From: Mycobacterium sp. PSTR-4-N
GTDB lineage: Bacteria; Actinomycetota; Actinomycetes; Mycobacteriales; Mycobacteriaceae
Length of the DNA stretch: 64,000 nucleotides
Reading direction: 5' to 3'
Assembly (NCBI RefSeq): GCF_022348085.1
Contig: NZ_JAKRFN010000008.1
Coordinates: 124,001 to 188,000 of the forward strand
Shown here in pieces: positions 36,176 through 45,017 of this stretch. Numbering within the stretch: position 1 is the stretch's first letter; each line of letters opens with the position of its first letter. Position numbers and translations under genes: made by a program. The notes below the pieces were generated by a model. It was not told the DNA's origin, searched no databases, and saw only the letters and a list, made by a program, of their open reading frames with translations.

Positions 36176-37721
36176 ACAGCTGCCTGCCGTCGCGGCCCGG
36201 CGCCCACGCCGCGACGAAAAGGGCTGCCGCCACGATGATCCCGGCGAGTGCGAGCATCGCATGGTCGGACGCCTGCACGAACGCCGAGCGGGCCGCGTCA
36301 CTCAGCGCCTGACCCTGGGGGCCCATCCGTTCCGACAGGGACAGGGCGTAGGCCAGCGAGTCGGTCGCGGTATCGCGTACCTGCGGCGGGAATGCGGAGA
36401 GGTGCGGGGCCAACGAGGTCCGGTAGGACGCGGCGAGGATGGATCCGGCCACGGCGATGCCGACCGCGGCGCCGACCTCGCGAGTCGCATCGTTGACCGC
36501 TGATGCCACGCCTTGCTTCTCGTCGGGCACGGCGTTCATGATCGCCGACGTCGTCGGCGCGGTGCAGAGTCCGACGCCGGCGGCGATGATCAGCATCGGC
36601 CACATGACGTCCAGGTACACCGCGTCCGCATCGGCGAACCGCATGCAGTACAACCCGGTCGCGATCAGCAGCAGGCCGACGGTGACCGTCCACCGGAAGC
36701 CGACCCTGGGCAGGATGAGGTGCACCGTGACGCTGAGCACCATCACGGGAACCACCAACGGAGCCAGCGCGAACGCGGTGCCCAGCGCCGAGTACCCCAT
36801 CACCAGTTGCAGGAATTGCATGCCGAGGTAGAAGAACCCGAAGTTGGCCAGGAAGAGCATGGTGACGCCGATGGCGCCGGTGGCGAAATCGGGCCTGCCG
36901 AACAATCGTATGTCGAGCAGCGGGTGGCGGCGGCGAAGCGCAACGGCGCCGAAGGCCACCGCCAGCAGGATGCCGACCACGAGGCCGCCGAGCACCAGCG
37001 GATCGGTCCAGCCGCGCATGGGTGCCTCCACCACCGCCACGACGAACACCGCGAGCGCACTGCCGATCAGTGCGGCGCCCAGCCAGTCGATGGGCGTCGC
37101 CTCGGGATCGCGCGAGCTGCCGATGGTGCAGGCGAGCACGAAGACGAGCACCGCCTCGGCGGCCAGCGCGATGAACACCGACTGCCATGGGTGGTACTGC
37201 AGCAGCAGGCCGGTGCCGAGGAAGCCGACGATGGCACCGGAGCCTGCCACTCCCGCCCAGATTCCGATGGCTTTGTGCCGCTGCGATTTCGGGAACGCCG
37301 CGGTGAGCAGAGAGAGCGTCGCGGGCATGACGAACGCCGCGCCGACGCCGGTCAGCGCGCGGGCGGCGATCAGCTGGGTGGGGGTGTCGAGCGCGATGGG
37401 CGCCGCGGAGGCCACACCGAAGACCACCAGACCCACCAGCAGCGCGCCCCTGCGGCCATAGCGGTCGCCGAGGGCGCCGGCGGGTAGCAACAGGCAGGCC
37501 ATGGCCAGCGTGTACGCGTCGACGATCCAGGTCAGCTGTGCCTGCGTCGCCGAGGTCTCCCGGGCGATGTCGGGCAACGCGGCGTTGAGGGCCACCATCG
37601 AGGAGATCACCAGCAGCAGCGCCAGGCTGGCCACGGTGAGCAGCCAGCGCCGCGCGCGCGGCGACAGGGCGGCGATCTCGGCGTCGATATCCTGATCGGA
37701 CGGCGTGCTCGTGTCTGTCAT
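36165..37721 (-). CDS. MFS drug exporter, DHA2-type (14 TM)
   Basis: A 518-residue polytopic protein with about 14 hydrophobic segments. It belongs to the drug:proton antiporter DHA2 (EmrB/QacA-like) group. Motif A appears as GALGDRYGRRGALLVG after TM2, and the antiporter motif C region appears as GAAFVMPATLSLL and GIWAGVAGSGAIVGFLGTG. It is divergent from a TetR gene across 86 bases that hold a strong inverted repeat, so it is very likely controlled by that TetR. The substrate is unknown. Confidence 0.92.
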   Translation of the reverse strand: MTDTSTPSDQDIDAEIAALSPRARRWLLTVASLALLLVISSMVALNAALPDIARETSATQAQLTWIVDAYTLAMACLLLPAGALGDRYGRRGALLVGLVVFGVASAAPIALDTPTQLIAARALTGVGAAFVMPATLSLLTAAFPKSQRHKAIGIWAGVAGSGAIVGFLGTGLLLQYHPWQSVFIALAAEAVLVFVLACTIGSSRDPEATPIDWLGAALIGSALAVFVVAVVEAPMRGWTDPLVLGGLVVGILLAVAFGAVALRRRHPLLDIRLFGRPDFATGAIGVTMLFLANFGFFYLGMQFLQLVMGYSALGTAFALAPLVVPVMVLSVTVHLILPRVGFRWTVTVGLLLIATGLYCMRFADADAVYLDVMWPMLIIAAGVGLCTAPTTSAIMNAVPDEKQGVASAVNDATREVGAAVGIAVAGSILAASYRTSLAPHLSAFPPQVRDTATDSLAYALSLSERMGPQGQALSDAARSAFVQASDHAMLALAGIIVAAALFVAAWAPGRDGRQLFRK

Positions 37722-37743
37722 GGACTCTCTCTCGCCGGGGTTT

Positions 37744-37778
37744 CGAGACTAACAGTCTCGGTACAAGACCGATAGTCT
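37744..37778. promoter_or_regulatory. TetR operator between exporter and regulator
   Basis: CGAGACT (37744-37750), AAC, AGTCTCG (37754-37760) is a perfect 17-bp inverted repeat. A second half-conserved copy follows, AGAC-CGATA-GTCT (37766-37778), which repeats AGTCTC. Both lie between the divergent MFS and TetR genes. The second copy overlaps the -10-like TAGTCT facing the TetR gene, so binding should control both genes. Confidence 0.7.
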
Positions 37779-37807
37779 CTATACCCGTCGACGAGAAAGG
37801 ACACACC

Positions 37808-38425
37808 ATGACGGCCGGCGGTGGCGATCCCAGGCCGGCCCGTTCGCGCGCGCGATTGCTCGAGGCCGCGACCGCGTTGCTGCGCACGGGTGGCCCGGGT
37901 GCGGTGACTATCGACGCGGTGACCCGGCACGCCAACGTCGCCCGCGCGACCCTCTACCGCCACTTCCCGAGCTCGAACGACCTTGTCGCAGCGGCGTTCA
38001 TGAGCTTGATCCCGCCGGCGCCCATGCCGCCGACGGACGGCACCCTGCGCGAGCGTCTCATCGCTGTGGTGGGCGGTTGGGCAGAGGCGATCGCCGAGGC
38101 GCCGACGCTGCTGACGGCCATGGCGTGGCTGTCCCTGGGGCCCGACATCGCCGAGGTGCCCACCGCCGGCGGGGCGGTGGGGTCACTGCGGGAGCGCATC
38201 GCCGAGCAGTACTCGGCGCCGTTCGACGCCATCTTCGACAGCCTCGACGCCCCCGAGCACCTCGGCCGCGTCGACAGAACCACGGCGTTCGCGCTGCTCA
38301 TCGGCCCGCTGGTGTTCGGCCGGATCAGCACGCTGTCCGAATTCGATTACCGCGCAACGGCTGTCGCGGCCGTCGACGGCTTCCTCGCAGTCAGCGCACG
38401 GAGTAGCGGATCGGAAGGTGCTTGA
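37808..38425 (+). CDS. TetR family repressor of the adjacent MFS exporter
   Basis: A 205-residue TetR protein with the helix-turn-helix at residues 13-60 (RARLLEAATALLRTGG, then TRHANVARATLYRHFPSSNDL). A helical effector domain follows. GAGAAAGGA precedes the ATG. The divergent arrangement with an exporter and a palindromic operator is the classical drug-sensing pair. Its 3' end overlaps the convergent P450 gene by 35 bases. Confidence 0.9.
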   Translation: MTAGGGDPRPARSRARLLEAATALLRTGGPGAVTIDAVTRHANVARATLYRHFPSSNDLVAAAFMSLIPPAPMPPTDGTLRERLIAVVGGWAEAIAEAPTLLTAMAWLSLGPDIAEVPTAGGAVGSLRERIAEQYSAPFDAIFDSLDAPEHLGRVDRTTAFALLIGPLVFGRISTLSEFDYRATAVAAVDGFLAVSARSSGSEGA

Positions 38426-39644
38426 GCCCGCCGACGAACGTCGTCGCGGCCAGTTCGGGCTCGCCGGCCAGCTCGATCGACTCGAGCCGGGGTACCAGCT
38501 CGGTGAACAGGCTGTTCATCTCCATCCGCGCCAGGGCGGCGCCCAGGCAGAAGTGCACGCCGTAGCCGAAGGACACATGCCGGTTGGGGTCGCGGGCGAT
38601 GTCGAAGCGGAACGGTTCGTCGAAGATCTCCTCGTCCCGGTTGCCCGAGACGTAGGCCAGGTACACCGATTCGCCCTGTGCGATGGGCACGCCGCGCACC
38701 GTGGTGTCCTCGGCGGCGGTCCGCATGAACTCTTTGACCGGCGTGGTCCAGCGGATCATCTCCTCGACCGCCGTCGGCATCAGATCCATGTTCGTCCGCA
38801 GCCGCGCCAGCTCACCGGGGTTCTCGATCAGCGCGAGCAGTCCGCCGGAGATGGCGTCCTTGGTGGTGTCGTGACCGGCGCTGGCGACGATCACGTAGTA
38901 CGACGCGGTGTCGATGTCGGAGAGGGGCTCACCGTCGATGCGACCGTTGGCGATCGCCGACGCCAGGTCGTCGGTCGGGGTCTCCCGGCGTGAGGCGGTC
39001 AGCGTGGAGAAGTAGGCGAAGAAGTCGAGCAGCACGGCCATCTGCTCCTCGGGGCTGATGCCGCGCTTGTACTCGTCGTCGTCGCCGCCGAACATCTCCT
39101 GGGTCAGTGCGTGCATCCGGCCGTAATCCTCCTCGGGCAGCCCGAGCAGCGACATGATCACGTAGAGCGGGAACTGCACCGCGATGTCGGTGACGAAATC
39201 GCATTCGGGCCCGATGTCGCGCATCCGGTCGACATATCGCTTGGCCAGCTCGTCGACCCGCACCTTCAGGTCGCGCATCGCCTTCGGGCGGAACCAGTCG
39301 GCGCCGATCGAGCGCACCTTGCGGTGGTGCGGATCGTCCATGTGGATCAGCGTGCGCAGCCCCATGCCGGCTTCCATCTGCTGGGCCATGTAGTCGTCGG
39401 CGGCCGCGGTGGCCAGCAGTGGGCGCGGTTCGGAGAGCCACAGGTCGTTGGCCCGCTCGATGGCCATGATGTCCGCGTGCTTGGTGATCGCCCAGAACGG
39501 CCGATACGGACCGTTGTCGACCCACGCCACCGGCTCGTTGGCGCGCAGGTGCGCCAACGCGGCGTGCAGCCGGGCGTCATCGGCGTAGGCCGTCGGATCG
39601 GCCAGGACTTTCGCGGCATCGTCCATCGTGCGGGGGTCGCTCAT
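38391..39644 (-). CDS. Cytochrome P450
   Basis: A 417-residue bacterial P450. The I-helix oxygen-activation motif is SAGHDTT, the K-helix ExxR lies within VEEMIRWTTPVKEF, and the heme-cysteine loop is FGYGVHFCLGAALARME. It resembles the CYP125/CYP142-like clade of mycobacterial P450s only at a general level; the substrate is unknown. ATG 39644 (MSDPRTM) was preferred over ATG 39650 because GAGGAG lies 6 bases before it. Electrons could come from the ferredoxin reductase at 26284, but no ferredoxin gene is adjacent. Confidence 0.93.
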   Translation of the reverse strand: MSDPRTMDDAAKVLADPTAYADDARLHAALAHLRANEPVAWVDNGPYRPFWAITKHADIMAIERANDLWLSEPRPLLATAAADDYMAQQMEAGMGLRTLIHMDDPHHRKVRSIGADWFRPKAMRDLKVRVDELAKRYVDRMRDIGPECDFVTDIAVQFPLYVIMSLLGLPEEDYGRMHALTQEMFGGDDDEYKRGISPEEQMAVLLDFFAYFSTLTASRRETPTDDLASAIANGRIDGEPLSDIDTASYYVIVASAGHDTTKDAISGGLLALIENPGELARLRTNMDLMPTAVEEMIRWTTPVKEFMRTAAEDTTVRGVPIAQGESVYLAYVSGNRDEEIFDEPFRFDIARDPNRHVSFGYGVHFCLGAALARMEMNSLFTELVPRLESIELAGEPELAATTFVGGLKHLPIRYSVR

Positions 39645-39664
39645 TCGCATCTCCTCGGGGCTAC

Positions 39665-39678
39665 TTGACGCCTGTCAA
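39665..39678. promoter_or_regulatory. Inverted repeat upstream of the P450 gene
   Basis: TTGAC-GCCT-GTCAA is a perfect 5-bp-arm inverted repeat 21 bases upstream of the P450 start, in the 69-base gap to the flavoprotein gene. Such TTGAC/GTCAA repeats are usual TetR-type sites in mycobacteria. Which regulator binds is not known. Confidence 0.45.
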
Positions 39679-39719
39679 CTTACCCATTCTATGTGACGCG
39701 CGCCACCCTCGACGGCACA

Positions 39720-41081
39720 TTAGGCGAGCGCGCCGAGGAGCTGATTGAAGGCCTCCGTCATCGAGGGGTGCGTGTAGATCTCGTCGCGCAACCGGGTCGC
39801 CGAGATGCCGTGGCGCATGGCGAGCGCGACGACGTTGATGACCTCGTGTGAATCGTGGCTGAGCAGCGCGGCGCCCAGGATCTGATCGGTGTCGGCGTCG
39901 ACGACGACCTTCATCATTCCGTCGGGTTGTCCGACGATCCGCGCGCGCGGCACCGTGGCCATCATGGCCACCGGCAGGGCCGCGACCTTCAGCCGGCGGC
40001 CGTCAACGCGGGCGGCGCGTTCGGTCAGGCCCACCCGTGCCAGCGGCGGCGTCATGAACAGGACGTAGGGCACGGCCACCCGGTCGGCGGTGCTGCGCCG
40101 GCCCGTCCCGGAAAGCTGATCGAGGACCACGCGGTAGTCGTCGAGGGAGACGTAGGTGAACTGCGGTCCGCCGTTGACGTCGCCGACGGCGAAGATGTGG
40201 GGCTGGTTCGTGCGCAAGTGGTCGTCGACGACGACGGAGCCGTCGGCGCGGGTGTCGACCCCGGCCCGGTCCAACCCGAGGTCTGCGGTGACGGGCCGGC
40301 GGCCCAGTGCCACCAGGATGCGCTCACCCGTGGCAGAGGCCGATATCCCCTCGACGTCGTAGTGCACGGTTGCCCCGTCGACGGACGTCACCGCCGCCGA
40401 GGTGACGACTTTGACTCCGGCGGCGGCCAGCAGGTCGGCGGCCATCGCGGCGACATCGTCGTCCTCCTGGCCGAGGATCGCCGAATGACGTTCCAGGACA
40501 GTCACTTCCGCACCGTAGCGGGCGTACATCGCGGCGAACTCCAGCCCGACGTAGCCGCCGCCCAGCACCACCAGCTGACGCGGCAGATCCTCGGTCGTGA
40601 GCAGGTCGGTGCTCGTCACCACGCGATCGTTGCCGCGCAGCCCGGGGATGTCCGGCACCACGGGTTCCGATCCGGTGCTGATGACGATGTGCTCACCGGT
40701 CACCGTGACCTCGCCGTCGGCGGTCTGCACCGAGACGGTGTGGGCGTCGGTGAAGGCGGCGGATCCGGTGACCACGTCGACGCTCGCCAGACTGTCCAGC
40801 ATCGCGAAGTTCTTGGCGCGCAGATCGGCGGTCAGGTCGGCGGTCGCATGCACGGCACGGGTATAGCTGGTGGGGTCTGGGCGGCTGAGGTGCTCGGCCG
40901 CGAACACCATCGATTTGGTGGGCACGCAGCCGATGTTGATGCACGTGCCGCCGTACATCTGCGCCGAGCGCTCGATCATCACGACCCGTCGGCCCTGGGC
41001 GCCCAGCGTCGCGGCGAGGGTCTTCGCCCCCTTGCCGAAACCGATGGTCACCAGGTCCGCGTCCAGGTGCCGTTGCGCCAT
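39720..41081 (-). CDS. RclA-like flavoprotein disulfide reductase (possible hypothiocyanous acid reductase)
   Basis: A 453-residue FAD/NAD(P)H reductase of the Group I disulfide reductase family. The FAD motif has the unusual form IGFGKGAKTLA. The redox motif is GGTCINIGCVPTK, with both cysteines. The NAD motif is LGGGYVGLEFAAM, then GGPQFTYVSLDDYRVV and FMTPPLARVGLTE. The C-terminal His-Glu motif is THPSMTEAFNQLL. These segments match E. coli RclA/YkgC, as I remember it, far better than mycothione or mercuric reductase. RclA detoxifies HOSCN, an oxidant made by host peroxidases. AAAGGA precedes ATG 41081, which replaces an upstream in-frame ATG. Confidence 0.87.
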   Translation of the reverse strand: MAQRHLDADLVTIGFGKGAKTLAATLGAQGRRVVMIERSAQMYGGTCINIGCVPTKSMVFAAEHLSRPDPTSYTRAVHATADLTADLRAKNFAMLDSLASVDVVTGSAAFTDAHTVSVQTADGEVTVTGEHIVISTGSEPVVPDIPGLRGNDRVVTSTDLLTTEDLPRQLVVLGGGYVGLEFAAMYARYGAEVTVLERHSAILGQEDDDVAAMAADLLAAAGVKVVTSAAVTSVDGATVHYDVEGISASATGERILVALGRRPVTADLGLDRAGVDTRADGSVVVDDHLRTNQPHIFAVGDVNGGPQFTYVSLDDYRVVLDQLSGTGRRSTADRVAVPYVLFMTPPLARVGLTERAARVDGRRLKVAALPVAMMATVPRARIVGQPDGMMKVVVDADTDQILGAALLSHDSHEVINVVALAMRHGISATRLRDEIYTHPSMTEAFNQLLGALA

Positions 41082-41134
41082 GGGTGTTCCTTTCGTCGAG
41101 TTGTCGATCATCATGACCATCTAGGCTCGCCACT

Positions 41135-42724
41135 GTGCGATGGACGCGGCTGCCGGCCTGCCTGACAGCCTTCCTGGCGGCGATGGTGCTCTTGGCCGGT
41201 TGCGTCCGCAGTGACGGACAGAGCGCGCCCGCGGCCTCCCCGCCGGCCGATCCGGCGGTGGTGCAGACCGCGTCGGGCATTCTTCGCGGTGTCGTCACAC
41301 CGGACCACCGCCTGTTCGCCGATGTGCCCTACGCCGCTCCGCCCGTCGGCCCGCTGCGCTTCGCCGATCCGCAGCCACCGGCACCGTGGCCGGGCGTTCG
41401 CGACGCCACCACCTTCGGTCCCCGGTGCATGCAGAGTCTCGGCGGAGACATCGAGTTGGGCCGGCAGACCGACGAGGACTGCCTGAGCCTCAATGTGTGG
41501 ACCCCGCCGGCCTCCGGGCAGAAACGCCCGGTGATGGTGTGGATTCACGGCGGGGCGTTCGTCAACGGCAGCGGACGCATCTACGACGCCCACCGGCTGG
41601 CCGCACGCGGCGACATCGTCGTCGTCACCCTCAATTACCGCCTGGGCGCGCTCGGGTTCCTGGCCCACCCTGCACTCGGCCCGCCCGGACAGACCGGCAA
41701 CTACGGGCTGGCCGATCAGCAGGCAGCGCTGCGGTGGGTGCGGGACAACATCGGCGCCTTCGGGGGTGACCCCGACCGCGTCACCGTTGCGGGGGAGTCC
41801 GCCGGCGGGATGTCGGTGTGCGATCACCTCGTCGCACCCGGCTCGCGGGGCCTGTTCGCCGCGGCCATCATCCAGAGCGGGCCGTGCCAGGCCCAGGCGG
41901 CCCTACCGGACGCACAGCAACGCTCGTTGGCCTACACCGCCGAGCGCGGATGCGGCGATCCGGCCGCGGCCGCCCGCTGTCTGAGGTCGCTGCCCGCCGA
42001 CAAGCTCCGGGAGCCGGTGTGGCTCTACGGCATCGGCGACGACCAGCTCAGCGGGCCGGTCACCGGCTCCGCCGCGCTTCCAGTGGACCCCGTGCGGGCG
42101 ATCGGCGGTCCCGACGCGCAGCGCGTTCCGGTGTTGATGGGTACTACCCGCGACGAGTTCACCCTGTTCGTCGGCATGCAGTATCTGCGCGACGGCGTGC
42201 GCTACGGCCCGCAGGATTACCCCCGCCTGCTGGCCGGCGCGTTCGGTCGCAACGCCGCAGCGGTCGAGGAGCACTATCCGCTCTCGGCCTACCCGGACGT
42301 GCCGCTCGCGTACTCCGCGGCCGTCACCGACGGCGTCTTCTCCTGCCTCGGCGATCGGATGGCCCGCCAGATCCGCGACGAACCCGTCTACTTCTACGAG
42401 TTCGACGACCGCGCCGCCCCGGCACCGGAACCGTTGAAGACCCTGCCGTTCCCCGTCGGCGCGAGCCACTCCCTGGAACTGCGGTACCTGTTCGACGTGG
42501 GGCCCGCGCTGCCGCTGAACCCCGCGCAGCAGAAGTTGGCCGACCAGATGATCGACTACTGGGCGTCGTTCGTGAAGACCCAGACACCGAACACCGACGG
42601 CCAGCCGCAGTGGGACGCGTTCTCCGACGGCAACCGGGCGATGTCGCTGCGGCCCGACGGCAGCCGCATGACCGGCGAGTTCCGCGCAACGCACCAGTGC
42701 GACTTCTGGGACGGCCTCGTGTAG
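41135..42724 (+). CDS. Type B carboxylesterase lipoprotein
   Basis: A 529-residue exported carboxylesterase. Residues 1-23 form a signal peptide with the lipobox LLAGC. The esterase domain has EDCLSLNVWTP, the oxyanion HGGAF, the nucleophile GESAGG, and a late GASHSLELRYLF carrying the likely catalytic His. The GTG at 41135 lies 8 bases after TAGGCT, suggesting a leaderless mRNA. It is probably anchored outside the membrane, acting on ester-containing lipids or xenobiotics. It is divergent from the RclA-like gene. Confidence 0.9.
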   Translation: MRWTRLPACLTAFLAAMVLLAGCVRSDGQSAPAASPPADPAVVQTASGILRGVVTPDHRLFADVPYAAPPVGPLRFADPQPPAPWPGVRDATTFGPRCMQSLGGDIELGRQTDEDCLSLNVWTPPASGQKRPVMVWIHGGAFVNGSGRIYDAHRLAARGDIVVVTLNYRLGALGFLAHPALGPPGQTGNYGLADQQAALRWVRDNIGAFGGDPDRVTVAGESAGGMSVCDHLVAPGSRGLFAAAIIQSGPCQAQAALPDAQQRSLAYTAERGCGDPAAAARCLRSLPADKLREPVWLYGIGDDQLSGPVTGSAALPVDPVRAIGGPDAQRVPVLMGTTRDEFTLFVGMQYLRDGVRYGPQDYPRLLAGAFGRNAAAVEEHYPLSAYPDVPLAYSAAVTDGVFSCLGDRMARQIRDEPVYFYEFDDRAAPAPEPLKTLPFPVGASHSLELRYLFDVGPALPLNPAQQKLADQMIDYWASFVKTQTPNTDGQPQWDAFSDGNRAMSLRPDGSRMTGEFRATHQCDFWDGLV

Positions 42725-42725
42725 C

Positions 42726-43131
42726 TCAAGCGGGAGTCACCCAGCAGGTGATGTCGGCGTGTACGGGTGAAGTCCGGCGGGTCCAGCCGCGCCGTCGCGC
42801 GCAAGGACGTCGTCGCCTTCTGCAGGTAGGCGACGGTCATCGACTTCGGGATCCAGCGGTGCGTCGTCGGCACCGTCGCCTCCATCAGCATCCCCATCGC
42901 CGCCTCCGCCGCGTTGCACGATGCGATGGCGTGCACCGTGCCGAGATGGTTGTAGAGGAAGAACCACTTGGGAACCGACACCTCGGCCACGCCGGGCTCC
43001 ATCCGCCGGACATGAGGAAGGATCGACGCGAAGTACGGCACCCTGGCCATGGCGGCCAGTGAGAAGGCCCGGGATCCGCCGGGGACGCGAGTGAGGCGCT
43101 GCCATGCGCGGTAGGTGGGAGAACTGGTCAT
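42726..43131 (-). pseudogene. DUF4442 hotdog-fold thioesterase-like gene with internal deletion/frameshift
   Basis: The intact frame from ATG 43131 reads MTSSPTYRAWQRLTRVPGG, NHLGTVHAIASCNAAEAAMG, and then THRWIPKSMTVAYLQKA to LDPPDF. This is a DUF4442/PaaI-like hotdog protein. After LDPPDFT (about 42762) the frame loses family resemblance and runs on antisense into the esterase gene to 42556. In another frame the expected C-terminal strand ADITCWVTPA ends in TGA at 42726-42728. Some 60-80 bases coding the penultimate strands therefore seem to be missing and the frame is shifted. Either a pseudogene or a protein with a new tail; the family comparison is from memory. Confidence 0.65.
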
Positions 43132-43174
43132 CATCGGGACCTTACTCGCCGGTAAGTTCCGTCTGACCAGGGAT

Positions 43175-43203
43175 TTGGAGCACGCGCAGATCTGAGGCAT
43201 ACT
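43175..43203 (+). promoter_or_regulatory. S10 operon promoter
   Basis: TTGGAG (43175-43180), 17 bases, CATACT (43198-43203) is a good housekeeping-type promoter. The predicted start, around GGGTTGCCT (43208), gives a leader of about 185 bases. The -35 context GATTTGG and the GGGTTGCCT start region are repeated exactly, at the same spacing, before rplN. Confidence 0.75.
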
Positions 43204-43392
43204 GTTCGGGTTGCCTTGAGCCGGGTTCGCCTGGCCTCGGCATGCGACTGTCGCCCCTTGCGGGGCGCGTCCGGTCTCCTCTCGTGTGCGGGCGACACAC
43301 CCGACCGCGGGGACCGGTGAACCACAGACAGGTAAACAGCGGCGGCACAGCCAGGCCCTTCGTGGGCCCGTTAGTAGTGAGGTAGGAGAAGC
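43204..43392 (+). other. S10 operon untranslated leader with two hairpins
   Basis: The roughly 185-base leader has no gene. It can form CGCCCC-TTGC-GGGGCG (43252-43267) and GGCCC-TTCGT-GGGCC (43354-43368). The second stem ends 24 bases before rpsJ, close to its ribosome site. It could be a target for autogenous control by a ribosomal protein, but no known motif is recognised. Confidence 0.45.
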
Positions 43393-43698
43393 GTGGCGGG
43401 ACAAAAGATCCGCATCAGGCTCAAGGCCTACGACCATGAGGCCATCGATGCCTCAGCGCGCAAGATCGTCGAGACGGTCACCCGGACGGGTGCGAGTGTG
43501 GTCGGCCCGGTGCCGCTGCCGACCGAGAAGAACGTGTACTGCGTCATTCGGTCCCCGCACAAGTACAAGGACTCGCGGGAGCACTTCGAGATGCGCACCC
43601 ACAAGCGGTTGATCGACATCCTCGACCCCACGCCGAAGACGGTCGATGCGTTGATGCGCATCGACCTGCCGGCCAGCGTCGACGTCAACATCCAGTAG
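43393..43698 (+). CDS. rpsJ: Ribosomal protein S10
   Basis: S10, 101 residues, in the 30S head; it also acts in transcription antitermination with NusB. Key segments are [16 protein letters not shown] at the start and [15 protein letters not shown] in the middle. The GTG at 43393 follows TAGGAGAA. It is the first gene of an 11-gene operon and rplC follows after 15 bases. Confidence 0.99.
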
Positions 43699-43713
43699 GA
43701 GAACCCGAAAAAA

Positions 43714-44370
43714 ATGGCTAGACAAGGCATTTTGGGCACCAAGCTGGGCATGACGCAGGTGTTCGACGAGAACAACAAGGTCGTGCCGGTGACGGTCGTC
43801 AAGGCCGGGCCCAACGTCGTGACGCGCATCCGCACCCCGGAGCGTGACGGCTACAGCGCCGTGCAGCTCGCCTACGGCGAGATCAGCCCCCGCAAGGTCA
43901 CCAAGCCGGTGACCGGTCAGTTCGCCGCCGCCGGGATCAACCCGCGCCGGCACCTCGCCGAGCTGCGGCTCGACGACGAGGCCGCGGCCGCCGAGTACGA
44001 GGTGGGCCAGGAACTGACCGCCGAGATCTTCGCCGACGGTGCGTACGTCGACGTGACCGGCACCAGCAAGGGCAAGGGCTTCGCGGGCACCATGAAGCGC
44101 CACGGCTTCCGTGGCCAGGGCGCCAGCCACGGCGCGCAGGCCGTGCACCGTCGGCCGGGCTCGATCGGTGGCTGCGCCACCCCGGGCCGCGTCTTCAAGG
44201 GCACGCGCATGTCGGGCCGCATGGGTAGCGACCGCGTGACCACGCAGAACCTGAAGGTGCACAAGGTGGACGCCGAGAACGGCGTGCTGCTGATCAAAGG
44301 TGCGGTCCCCGGGCGTAACGGTGGACTGGTCGTTGTCCGCAGCGCAATCAAGCGAGGCGAGAAGGCATGA
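43714..44370 (+). CDS. rplC: Ribosomal protein L3
   Basis: L3, 218 residues, a primary 23S rRNA binder reaching the peptidyl transferase centre. The signature [19 protein letters not shown] and the central loop [15 protein letters not shown] are intact. Its TGA overlaps the rplD ATG by 4 bases (ATGA). Confidence 0.99.
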   Translation: MARQGILGTKLGMTQVFDENNKVVPVTVVKAGPNVVTRIRTPERDGYSAVQLAYGEISPRKVTKPVTGQFAAAGINPRRHLAELRLDDEAAAAEYEVGQELTAEIFADGAYVDVTGTSKGKGFAGTMKRHGFRGQGASHGAQAVHRRPGSIGGCATPGRVFKGTRMSGRMGSDRVTTQNLKVHKVDAENGVLLIKGAVPGRNGGLVVVRSAIKRGEKA

Positions 44371-45017
44371 CACTCAACATTGATGTTCAGACCCCGGCCG
44401 GCACGAAGGACGGCTCGATCGAGCTGCCCGCCGAGCTGTTCGACGTCGAGCCCAACATCGCGCTGATGCACCAGGTGGTGACGGCGCAGCTCGCCGCCAA
44501 GCGCCAGGGCACGCACGCGACCAAGACCCGCGGCGACGTCTCCGGCGGCGGCAAGAAGCCGTACCGCCAGAAGGGCACCGGTCGCGCCCGTCAGGGTTCG
44601 ACGCGCGCCCCGCAGTTCACCGGCGGCGGCGTCGTGCACGGCCCGCAGCCGCGCGACTACAGCCAGCGCACCCCCAAGAAGATGATCGCCGCTGCCCTGC
44701 GCAGCGCGCTGTCGGACCGGGCGCGCAACGACCGCATCCACGCGGTCACCGAGATCGTCGAGGGTCAGGCGCCGTCGACCAAGAGCGCGAAGTCGTTCCT
44801 GGCCACCCTGACCGATCGCAAGCAGGTTCTGGTCGTCATCGGCCGAGCCGACGAGACCAGCGCGCTGAGCGTGCGCAATCTGCCTGGCGTGCATGTGATC
44901 TCGCCGGACCAGCTGAACACCTACGACGTGCTCAAGGCCGACGACGTGGTCTTCAGCGTCGAGGCGCTCAACGCGTACATCGAGAGCGCGAGCAAGAAGA
45001 GTGAGGTGTCGGCCTGA
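44367..45017 (+). CDS. rplD: Ribosomal protein L4
   Basis: L4, 216 residues, lining the exit tunnel. The tunnel loop [19 protein letters not shown] (near residue 65) is complete and shows no macrolide-type change I can recognise. L4 is the classical autogenous regulator of S10 operons in enterobacteria. The stop shares one base with rplW's ATG (TGATG). Confidence 0.98.
   Translation: MTLNIDVQTPAGTKDGSIELPAELFDVEPNIALMHQVVTAQLAAKRQGTHATKTRGDVSGGGKKPYRQKGTGRARQGSTRAPQFTGGGVVHGPQPRDYSQRTPKKMIAAALRSALSDRARNDRIHAVTEIVEGQAPSTKSAKSFLATLTDRKQVLVVIGRADETSALSVRNLPGVHVISPDQLNTYDVLKADDVVFSVEALNAYIESASKKSEVSA

Noticed and set aside
42556-43437. A 293-codon minus-strand gene including long extensions on both sides of the DUF4442 domain
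   Set aside because: The N-terminal extension lies in the S10 promoter and leader and the C-terminal one is antisense to the esterase; only 42726-43131 shows family character.
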